A stretch of 5,407 nt of DNA from Methanosarcinales archaeon (GTDB lineage Archaea > Halobacteriota > Methanosarcinia > Methanosarcinales > Methanogasteraceae), in assembly GCA_012961645.1 (NCBI GenBank), contig DTYY01000189.1:1-5407 (forward strand), given 5' to 3'. Positions 1 to 5,407 of this stretch are shown here, piece after piece. The first letter of the stretch is position 1. Each line of letters opens with the position of its first letter. The position numbers were made by a program, and so were the translations under genes. The notes under the pieces are model-generated. The model searched no databases. It worked only from the letters and a program-made list of their open reading frames with translations, and was not told the origin of the DNA.

Positions 1-20
1 AAAAAAGAGTAGAATAAAAA

Positions 21-28
21 GGAGATGA
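21..28 (+). promoter_or_regulatory. Ribosome binding site of the short interrupted frame
   Basis: GGAGATGA matches the archaeal Shine-Dalgarno consensus GGAGGTGA at 7 of 8 positions and lies 7 bases before ATG 36. It is the strongest such site in the window and the main reason to think the broken frame was once translated. The surrounding sequence is purine-rich, which raises the chance of a random match. Confidence 0.4.
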
Positions 29-35
29 AAAAGAA

Positions 36-284
36 ATGGGAGTATTAGTAGATTTGGAAAAGTGTGATGGATGTAAGCTAAACGTCTTCCTCAAGCGGAT
101 GGGGGCAGGAGTGTAAGAAAATTTAGAAAGTGGGGGAGTATATAAAGTCAAAACATTTGGGACTATACACTCCGAGTACATCTCGGCATCAACCTTCCCT
201 GCAGTCGTTCTGACGCCTGAACCCGATCTTAAGGAACGTAATGATGCTATGCGCATGTTTGCATATTATTCACCACACTTTTAG
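36..284 (+). pseudogene. Interrupted short reading frame with CxxC motif, function unknown
   Basis: A frame opens at ATG 36, seven bases after the ribosome-binding-like GGAGATGA (21-28). It encodes a 26-residue peptide beginning MGVLVDLEKCDGCK and hits TAA at 114-116. The same frame then stays open for 55 more codons, to TAG at 282-284, with ordinary-looking codons (the second part includes FPAVVLTPEPDLKERNDAMR). The N-terminus resembles the start of 4Fe-4S ferredoxin-like subunits, where a short beta strand leads into CxxCxxC, but the third cysteine is replaced by Asn and no later cysteines follow, so a working cluster is not supported. It may be a gene broken by one stop, a real 26-residue peptide, or chance. 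I do not recognise the downstream part. Base composition at the 5' end is far more AT-rich than in the genes that follow. Confidence 0.3.
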
Positions 285-297
285 TGGTGGTGCAATA
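267..297 (+). other. Stem-loop at the end of the interrupted frame
   Basis: The arm at 267-279 (TATTCACCACACT) pairs with 283-297 around a TTT loop. Thirteen pairs form, with single bulged bases at G286 and C293. The stem covers the TAG at 282-284, so it could be the 3' structure of whatever transcript comes from upstream. No long T tract follows, so I do not call it a terminator. Confidence 0.4.
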
Positions 298-591
298 TTA
301 AAAGTATTATCTACTGAAATACGTAATCAATCGCCTGCAAACACAATCGGTAAAAATGTTAGCTGCCACTGAAAAGTGCATCTACAATAACCCTATCAAA
401 TTACAGAAATCCTGCTTAAGAAAAGAGTCAGATGAGATTATACTCTGACACTCCTCTGCTTTTGCAGGTTGTGTCACCTGTGAAGACACGGTAGAAGAGT
501 CCGCATCTTCCTGGTCTATCCCAAGCGGCACCGAAAAGAATAACATAGCAGATGACCATATTTTCATTGGAATAAACTCTTGGGGAGTACT
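285..591. other. Non-coding stretch upstream of the arlJ-like gene
   Basis: No convincing gene lies in these 307 bases. It holds the right arm of the 267-297 stem-loop; a small hairpin at 364-380 with a GAAA tetraloop (ACT/AGT and TGC/GCA, one bulged C); and a stem of GTCAGA (427-432) with TCTGAC (444-449) around an 11-base loop. A weak AT-rich element, CCATATTTTC (556-565), lies upstream of the next gene, but its spacing does not fit a transcript that keeps the ribosome binding site at 582-587, so I call no promoter. An open minus-strand frame at 382-567 has no ribosome binding site and no recognisable features. Confidence 0.5.
582..587 (+). promoter_or_regulatory. Ribosome binding site that sets the arlJ start
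   Basis: GGGGAG sits 4 bases before ATG 592. It lies downstream of the alternative TTG start at 580, so a TTG start would bury it inside the coding region. This favours the ATG and a protein of 548 residues. The spacing is shorter than usual. Confidence 0.55.
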
Positions 592-2238
592 ATGGACGCT
601 AAGAAAGCGATTGCATCACTGGGTGTGCCACTTCCGAAATACATCAAGCGATTCGCTCTGCCGATCGTCATCTTCGGATTTCTGCTCTCCGGTTTATTGT
701 ATATCCTATTCCCGAAACTCTTTTTCGGTCCTGCGCAGTATATCCTCTTCCTTCTCCCGATCACATGCATCGCATTCGTGATCATGTATCCTTTTTCGGT
801 AGCATCGGGCAAGGCAAACGAGATCGACAGTAACATGCACTACTATGTCACACAGATGGGTGCGCTTGCTCTGGCACAGACATCGCGCAAGGAGCTATTC
901 CACATTCTGGCAAACGATCCGAACTACCACCTGCTCAGAGAGGAGTCTCAGAAAATATATTTACTCATGGATACCTGGAATATGAGCCTTGCGGACGCGT
1001 GCAGATTCATTGCCGTGCGAACCCCGTCAGTCATATTCGCGGATTTTCTTGACAGACTGGCACATGCGGTGCAGTCAGGAGAGCCGATCGAGCGGTTTTT
1101 GGCAGCTGAGCAGGATGTCGTGATGAACGACTATGACACGATGTATCGCGGCGCGCTAACGGCTGTTGACATCGTAAAGGAGATGTTTGTGTCCCTGATC
1201 ATGTCCCTCATCTTTCTGGCGTCGTTCTCAGCGATCATGCCGATCATCACGGGCATGAACGCCACGAATCTGATGGTAATATCGGTCTTTGCATTCCTGA
1301 TCACCGATATCGCAGTCATCTTCTTCATCAGGTCAAAGGTGCCAAAGGACAAGATATGGCAGCAACTCGATATCGAGAGCACGGCTAAACGCAATCTGAA
1401 GCGTTCGGTGACCATCTCGATTGCAGGATGTCTGATTGCCGTCCTACTTGTCAGATTCGTAACCGTGCCAGAGGTGATCAAGGCTGCAATGGTGCTCACG
1501 CCGCTTCTGTACACCGGACGCATCGCAAGCAGAGAGGAAGCACGGATCAAGCGGAAGGACAACAACTATCCCTCGTTTATCAGATCGTTGGGAAGCTCAG
1601 CCGGTGCGAGGGGTGGGATGGTCATCGAAGCACTCAAGAGTTTGCGCGCACATGATTTCGGTCCGCTCACCACAGACATCAACAATCTGTATAGCAGATT
1701 GGTATCGCGAATCGACAAACTCACATCATGGAACTTCTTTGCAGTCGAGACCGGGAGCAACCTGATCCACCGGTTCAGTGCGATGTTTGTCGAATCCACC
1801 CACCTTGGCGGGAAGGCGGAGGTTGTCGGTGATATGATCGCAGTCAATATCCACCGCATCATCCTGCTCAGGAAACTTCGGTACCAGTCTGCCTCGGCAA
1901 TGGTCGGTGTCTTCTACGGGCTCACCGCAGGCATCGGTTTTACGCTCTATATCTCGCTTGGCGTGGTTGAACTGATGCAGGGCATGTTCGGGAGTGTGGA
2001 GATGCCGCCAGGCATGTCAGTAGGCATGATTCTGTACACAGACATCAGCATCGGTGTTCTGTATACTCTGGTAACCATCATCATGGTATCTCATGCGCTG
2101 CTCTCTGCAGTGATGATCAGGCTCGTGGATGGTGGCAATCTGCTGAACGGGACCACGCATTTCGTGTTGATGGTCTGGATCGGTGCGATCAGTGCGGTGG
2201 TCTGCAAGTCTACTGTGTCATCGCTGCTCGGGATCTGA
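592..2238 (+). CDS. arlJ: Archaellum assembly membrane platform protein ArlJ/FlaJ (type II secretion F family)
   Basis: This 548-residue polytopic membrane protein is the platform that, in archaella and archaeal type IV pili, couples the cytoplasmic ATPase ArlI to filament assembly in the cytoplasmic membrane. About nine hydrophobic segments are visible, near residues 21-40, 47-66, 198-221, 227-248, 272-290, 295-309, 432-458, 487-509 and 523-543. Between them lie two charged, mostly helical cytoplasmic T2SSF-type regions at about 75-190 and 325-430. The C-terminal part, SHALLSAVMIRLVDGGN followed by a final hydrophobic helix with VWIGA, is typical of FlaJ proteins, and the length matches the family (roughly 550). 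Start chosen at ATG 592 because GGGGAG precedes it; TTG 580 is the alternative. FlaJ normally follows, and often overlaps, the ATPase gene flaI, but here over 300 non-coding bases precede it and an unrelated enzyme follows. It could instead be a paralogue serving another pilus. T2SSF membership is near certain; the ArlJ assignment is good. Confidence 0.82.
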   Translation: MDAKKAIASLGVPLPKYIKRFALPIVIFGFLLSGLLYILFPKLFFGPAQYILFLLPITCIAFVIMYPFSVASGKANEIDSNMHYYVTQMGALALAQTSRKELFHILANDPNYHLLREESQKIYLLMDTWNMSLADACRFIAVRTPSVIFADFLDRLAHAVQSGEPIERFLAAEQDVVMNDYDTMYRGALTAVDIVKEMFVSLIMSLIFLASFSAIMPIITGMNATNLMVISVFAFLITDIAVIFFIRSKVPKDKIWQQLDIESTAKRNLKRSVTISIAGCLIAVLLVRFVTVPEVIKAAMVLTPLLYTGRIASREEARIKRKDNNYPSFIRSLGSSAGARGGMVIEALKSLRAHDFGPLTTDINNLYSRLVSRIDKLTSWNFFAVETGSNLIHRFSAMFVESTHLGGKAEVVGDMIAVNIHRIILLRKLRYQSASAMVGVFYGLTAGIGFTLYISLGVVELMQGMFGSVEMPPGMSVGMILYTDISIGVLYTLVTIIMVSHALLSAVMIRLVDGGNLLNGTTHFVLMVWIGAISAVVCKSTVSSLLGI

Positions 2239-2250
2239 TAGGATCTGATA
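2231..2250 (+). repeat. Perfect 10-bp tandem repeat over the arlJ stop codon
   Basis: GGATCTGATA occurs twice in direct succession. The first copy contains the stop codon TGA (2236-2238), and the junction with the second copy creates an immediate in-frame second stop, TAG (2239-2241). The second copy can also form a weak 5-bp stem, GGATC (2241-2245) with GATCC (2253-2257). Probably a small local duplication. Confidence 0.85.
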
Positions 2251-2280
2251 GTGATCCTGAGGATTGGTACGTGGCAAAGT

Positions 2281-2288
2281 TCAAATAA
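2281..2288 (+). promoter_or_regulatory. Possible archaeal TATA box for the aminotransferase
   Basis: TCAAATAA, preceded by purine-rich GGCAAAG as a possible BRE, is centred about 24 bases before ATG 2308 and about 26-27 bases before the second ATG at 2311. No Shine-Dalgarno-like sequence lies just upstream of either start. This fits a leaderless or nearly leaderless transcript, known to be common in some archaea. The match to the TATA consensus is weak. Confidence 0.35.
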
Positions 2289-2307
2289 TGACAGTATCCT
2301 GTTATGA

Positions 2308-3648
2308 ATGATGATACTGGATGAAATCCCCCTGTCCGGGTACGGCTATGCATCCTCCACACCCTCGCCTGTCAACCGGATGATGACTGATTTCACGCTT
2401 GGTTTCAGAGATGGAATTGACATCAATCTCGGGGTTGGATACGTGAATGAGCGGACAATACCCGGCAAACTGATCGAAGAGGCGCAGAGAGAGGTTCTCG
2501 CCCATCCTGAAAAGTACCGGGTGGCGCTGAATTACGGCGGCTCGAGGGGATCGCCGAACCTGATCGAGTCGATCAGGCAGTACCATCTCGACAACCGGAT
2601 CGGGGGTATGGATGAGGGGATATTAAGAGAAAAAGAGATCATAATCGGACCAAACGGCGCAACGAGCCTGCTTGATGGGGTATTGCATCTTTTAGATCCG
2701 GGTATCGCGATAACGACTGACCCGATCTACTACATCTACTGCAACCTGCTCGAAAGGGCTGGATTTCAGATCATGGCAGTTCCAGAGGACGAATATGGTA
2801 TAAGAACCGATCTGCTCAGAAGAATGATCGAAGAACTCGGTGAGAAGAGGGAGAAGATTCGATTCGTCTATGTCGTGACCGTCAACAATCCGACGAGCAC
2901 TATACTTTCGAACAAGCGTAGAAGAGAACTGGTCAGGATCGTGACAGAACTGTCAGGGAGTCTGAATAGAAAGATCCCGATAATCTTTGACAAAGCCTAT
3001 GAGGACCTGATTCACGACTCCCGGGTGGAAAAACCGGAATCGGGATTCCTCTACGATGATTGGGGAATCGTTTACGAGGTGGGGACGCTATCCAAGGTGC
3101 TTGCTCCGGCGCTTCGGATCGGATACATTATCGGGCGTCCAGGCGCGTTCATGCGTGCAATGGTCCAGCGAACAAGCGACGTGGGATTCAGCGCACCCCT
3201 GATCACGCAGGAGATCGCAAGCCACATCCTTGATCACCACATAAACGATCAGATAAGCCGGGTGAAGGCTGGATACAGGAAGCGGGCAATCGCCGTGAGG
3301 CGATGGATCGATGAGAAGCTTAAGAGTGCTGTTGTGGACTGCAGGGGTGGAACAGCGGGTTTCTATTATTATCTGACCTTTGAAGAGGGGATCAGGACTG
3401 ATGAGGGCTCCCGTCTCTACAGGTTTCTCTCACGAACGACTGGAGACTCTGGCATCGATGGTCCTCCTGACAGGAAGAATCCGCGGGTGCTCTATCTTCC
3501 AGGCGAGTTCTGTGTCCATCCGGGAGGCGAGATGGTGGAGATCGGAAGACGGCAGATGAGGCTTTCCTATGGATTTGAAGAGCCAGAAAGACTCGAAGAG
3601 GCGATCGAATATATGAGCGAGGGCGTTTTGTACGCCAGAGACGGATAA
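2308..3648 (+). CDS. PLP-dependent aminotransferase, class I/II (fold type I)
   Basis: This 446-residue soluble enzyme should move an amino group between an amino acid and a 2-oxo acid using pyridoxal phosphate. Family landmarks are in the expected order: NYGGSRGSPNLIESI (75-89), the usual Y-G-x-x-x-G entry motif; GPNGATSLL (114-122), cofactor phosphate loop region; NNPTST (193-198), with N194 in the place of the conserved pyridoxal-ring Asn; FDKAYEDL (227-234), with D228 expected to pair with the PLP ring nitrogen; TLSKVLAPALRIGY (260-273), with K263 the Schiff-base lysine and R270 a phosphate ligand; and MRLSYGF (417-423), with R418 the likely substrate carboxylate arginine. All catalytic residues are present, so it should be active. 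The common NPTG is NPTS here. The segment around K263 resembles the MocR/2-aminoadipate transaminase branch, but no DNA-binding domain is present. Substrate cannot be assigned. ATG 2311 is an alternative start. It stands alone between two spacers. Confidence 0.9.
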   Translation: MMILDEIPLSGYGYASSTPSPVNRMMTDFTLGFRDGIDINLGVGYVNERTIPGKLIEEAQREVLAHPEKYRVALNYGGSRGSPNLIESIRQYHLDNRIGGMDEGILREKEIIIGPNGATSLLDGVLHLLDPGIAITTDPIYYIYCNLLERAGFQIMAVPEDEYGIRTDLLRRMIEELGEKREKIRFVYVVTVNNPTSTILSNKRRRELVRIVTELSGSLNRKIPIIFDKAYEDLIHDSRVEKPESGFLYDDWGIVYEVGTLSKVLAPALRIGYIIGRPGAFMRAMVQRTSDVGFSAPLITQEIASHILDHHINDQISRVKAGYRKRAIAVRRWIDEKLKSAVVDCRGGTAGFYYYLTFEEGIRTDEGSRLYRFLSRTTGDSGIDGPPDRKNPRVLYLPGEFCVHPGGEMVEIGRRQMRLSYGFEEPERLEEAIEYMSEGVLYARDG

Positions 3649-3665
3649 AGAGGCTATGTGAGATT

Positions 3666-3699
3666 ATGCTGCTTTTTAGTGCGGCATCATGCAATGATG
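3666..3699 (+). terminator. Stem-loops and T-run after the aminotransferase gene
   Basis: Eighteen bases after the stop, ATGCTGC (3666-3672) pairs with GCGGCAT (3681-3687), seven pairs with one G-U. The loop carries TTTTT (3673-3677). A second perfect six-pair stem, CATCAT (3685-3690) with ATGATG (3694-3699) around loop GCA, overlaps the first, so only one can form at a time. Archaeal termination commonly depends on T-runs; the single short run makes this only a tentative terminator. Confidence 0.3.
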
Positions 3700-3747
3700 G
3701 CAAAGATCGAAATCGCTTTGACTCTGGAGATGCCAACGGTAGAGAAA

Positions 3748-3755
3748 TTTAATAA
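3748..3755 (+). promoter_or_regulatory. Archaeal TATA box for pycB, probably leaderless transcript
   Basis: TTTAATAA, preceded by purine-rich AGAGAAA (3741-3747) as a possible BRE, is centred about 28 bases before ATG 3780. That places transcription initiation at or within a few bases of the start codon. No ribosome binding site with normal spacing is seen; the only purine run, AGGA (3776-3779), touches the ATG. Confidence 0.5.
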
Positions 3756-3779
3756 TGATGCCGGGTATAGGATACAGGA

Positions 3780-5407
3780 ATGTCGGCAGTAACAATAACA
3801 GATACCACATTTCGGGATGCGCACCAGTCCCTCATCGCGACCAGGATGCGGACCCGCGACATGCTCCCCATCGCGGAGGAGCTGGATCGTGTCGGTTTTT
3901 TTTCTCTGGAGGTCTGGGGCGGAGCGACCTTCGATGTCTGCATCCGTTACCTGAATGAAGATCCGTGGGAACGGTTAAAAAGTCTGAAAGCGGCAATCAA
4001 AGACACTCCGCTCCAGATGTTACTCCGGGGACAGAATCTTGTCGGATATCGGCATTATTCTGATGATATTGTGGTAAAATTCGTTGAAAAATCTGTTGAA
4101 AACGGCATTGATATATTCAGGATTTTTGATGCGGTAAACGACGTCAGAAATATGGAAGTTGCGATTAAAACGGCAAAAAAAGCAGGGGTACACGTTCAGG
4201 GCACTATCAGTTATACAATCAGCCCGGTGCACACGATAGACTTATTTGTCAGGTTTGCAAGAGAACTATCTGAACTCGACTGCGATTCCATCTGTATAAA
4301 GGATATGGCAGGGCTGATCTCGCCACGTGATACGTACGATCTTATCAAAGCCCTGAAAAGCGAGGTGGGGCTGCCCGTTGATCTCCATTCGCATTCTACA
4401 AGCGGAATGGCGCCTATGAGCTATATGACAGCGTGTGCCGCCGGGGTCGATATTCTGGACACCGCATTCTCGCCGTTTGCGGGTGGAACGTCCCAGCCCC
4501 CGACAGAGACTGTGGTTGCCGCTCTTCAGAGGACGCCGTATGACACCGGACTCGATCTAAATCTTCTGACAGAGATCAAAAAGCATTTTGTTGAGTTAAA
4601 AGAAAAATACATCGGCATTCTCGATCCAATTTCTGAAAAAATCGACACTAACGTCTTGATATACCAGATACCTGGCGGGATGCTCTCCAATCTGGTATCC
4701 CAGCTCGAAGAACAGAACGCCATGGACCGGTACAACGATGTGCTCGCTGAGATGCCGCGGGTCCGGAAGGATCTGGGTTATCCGCCGCTTGTCACGCCCA
4801 CCAGCCAGATCGTGGGCACGCAGGCGGTTTTAAACGTTCTAACAGGCGAGCGGTACAAAATCATACCAAAAGAGGTGCGGGAGTACGTCAGAGGGATGTA
4901 CGGAAAGCCTCCTGCGTCGATCAGCGAGGAGCTGCTTGAAAGGGTGCTGGGCGAAGACGACGTCATAACCTGCCGACCCGCCGACCTGCTCGAGCCTGAA
5001 CTGGACCAGATCACAAGAGAAGCGCACGAACTCGGCATCGTTCGGAAAGAGGAGGATATTCTGACGTATGCTCTATATCCGCAGATCGCAAAGACGTTCC
5101 TCGCAGGAGAAGCGGTTGAGGAGGCGATCAAACCGGCTGTAAGCGCAAGCACTATTCCGAGCCCGGCTATCACGGCTGCGGCATACAACGTCTTCAAGGT
5201 GGCTGTTGACGGAGAGGTGTTCCATGTGGAGATCGAACCCACCGGAGAGATGGCGATCGAGGCGAAGGCGCCTGCTACGGCAGATTCTGTCGAGGGTGGG
5301 ATCAAGAGCAATATGCATGGGATGATTCTTGGGCTGAAGGTCAAAAAAGGGGACCCAGTGGCCAAAGGCGACATTGTTGCTGTGATCGAGGCTATGAAGA
5401 TGGAGAA
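3780..5407 (+). CDS. pycB: Pyruvate carboxylase subunit B (biotin-bearing), 3' end cut by window
   Basis: This subunit carries out the carboxyl-transfer half-reaction, carboxybiotin plus pyruvate giving oxaloacetate, and holds the biotin. The visible 542 residues run in one frame to the window edge. The HMGL-like TIM barrel (about 5-270) starts DTTFRDAHQSLIATR (8-22). D13, K174 (in IKDMAGL, the lysine carboxylated in this family), H203 and H205 (in DLHSHSTSGM) fit the metal centre. LRGQNLVGYRHY (82-93), FRIFDAVND (113-121) and FAGGTSQPPTE (233-243) are also typical. A conserved PYC/OADA region follows (about 293-430, with YQIPGGMLSNL), then a linker and a biotinyl domain (about 505 on) ending EAMKM, with K540 the biotin site. 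Known archaeal PycB proteins have about 570 residues, so roughly 25-35 are missing. Only ATG 3780 fits: TAG at 3768 closes the frame upstream. No PycA (biotin carboxylase) gene is in view. The alternative is the alpha subunit of oxaloacetate decarboxylase (OadA), which has the same domains; no membrane partner is seen to favour it. Confidence 0.93.
   Translation, partial: MSAVTITDTTFRDAHQSLIATRMRTRDMLPIAEELDRVGFFSLEVWGGATFDVCIRYLNEDPWERLKSLKAAIKDTPLQMLLRGQNLVGYRHYSDDIVVKFVEKSVENGIDIFRIFDAVNDVRNMEVAIKTAKKAGVHVQGTISYTISPVHTIDLFVRFARELSELDCDSICIKDMAGLISPRDTYDLIKALKSEVGLPVDLHSHSTSGMAPMSYMTACAAGVDILDTAFSPFAGGTSQPPTETVVAALQRTPYDTGLDLNLLTEIKKHFVELKEKYIGILDPISEKIDTNVLIYQIPGGMLSNLVSQLEEQNAMDRYNDVLAEMPRVRKDLGYPPLVTPTSQIVGTQAVLNVLTGERYKIIPKEVREYVRGMYGKPPASISEELLERVLGEDDVITCRPADLLEPELDQITREAHELGIVRKEEDILTYALYPQIAKTFLAGEAVEEAIKPAVSASTIPSPAITAAAYNVFKVAVDGEVFHVEIEPTGEMAIEAKAPATADSVEGGIKSNMHGMILGLKVKKGDPVAKGDIVAVIEAMKME

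Noticed and set aside
172..186. CCGAG/CTCGG inverted repeat as a regulatory site
   Set aside because: A five-base stem inside the interrupted reading frame is not beyond chance and has no positional context.
1..257. Minus-strand open frame running off the left edge
   Set aside because: It is Ser/Thr/Pro-rich, lacks motifs, and is antisense to the + strand CxxC frame, which has the better start signals.
282..320. TAG at 282-284 read as pyrrolysine
   Set aside because: Read-through would add only about a dozen residues before TGA, and the frame is already broken by TAA at 114, which is not a pyrrolysine codon.
382..567. Minus-strand 61-codon open frame facing away from arlJ
   Set aside because: No ribosome binding site upstream of its ATG, no recognisable motif or clear signal peptide, and it lies in AT-rich non-coding sequence where such frames arise by chance.
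580..591. TTG 580 as the arlJ start
   Set aside because: ATG 592 is preceded by GGGGAG at 582-587, which a TTG start would place inside the coding region.
1131..1862. Two minus-strand open frames within arlJ
   Set aside because: They are antisense to well-supported transmembrane and T2SSF coding sequence and show no domains.
3694..3792. Possible 32-residue + strand peptide starting MMAKIEIAL and overlapping the pycB start
   Set aside because: No ribosome binding site, it overlaps the TATA box and pycB start, and no homology is recognised.
4778..5374. Minus-strand 198-codon open frame
   Set aside because: It is entirely antisense to pycB, whose conserved domains read through on the + strand; Ser-rich low-complexity composition is typical of a shadow frame.

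Overview
The window looks like a piece of an archaeal chromosome, most likely a methanogen-related euryarchaeon. The evidence is an archaeal-type ArlJ/FlaJ membrane protein, a stand-alone biotin-bearing pyruvate carboxylase B subunit of the two-subunit kind found in methanogens, and TATA-like boxes 24-29 bases upstream of start codons that lack convincing ribosome binding sites. Lineage cannot be fixed more closely from sequence alone.

Layout, all real genes on the + strand: (i) 1-284, AT-rich (16 of the first 60 bases are G or C), holds a short reading frame with a good ribosome binding site and a CxxC start, broken by one in-frame TAA; it is probably a relic or a very small peptide. (ii) 285-591, non-coding, with several small stem-loops. 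(iii) 592-2238, a full-length ArlJ/FlaJ-type archaellum (or archaeal pilus) platform protein with no partner ATPase beside it. (iv) 2239-2307, a short spacer with a perfect 10-bp tandem repeat over the stop codon and a TATA-like box. (v) 2308-3648, a fold-type I PLP-dependent aminotransferase. (vi) 3649-3779, a spacer with two mutually exclusive stem-loops, then a TATA-like box. (vii) 3780 to the window end, pyruvate/oxaloacetate carboxylase subunit B, cut off three residues after its biotinyl lysine. This last gene is open to the window edge and is the best-supported call here.

How they may work together: PycB carries the carboxyl-transfer site and biotin for making oxaloacetate from pyruvate (with a PycA partner not seen here). 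The aminotransferase upstream could use a 2-oxo acid such as oxaloacetate, but each gene appears to have its own promoter, so a metabolic link is only inference. The ArlJ-like gene has no obvious link to the other two.

I found no convincing new defence, mobile or CRISPR system. The points most worth a second look are the interrupted CxxC reading frame with the structured non-coding stretch after it, and the isolated arlJ-like gene.
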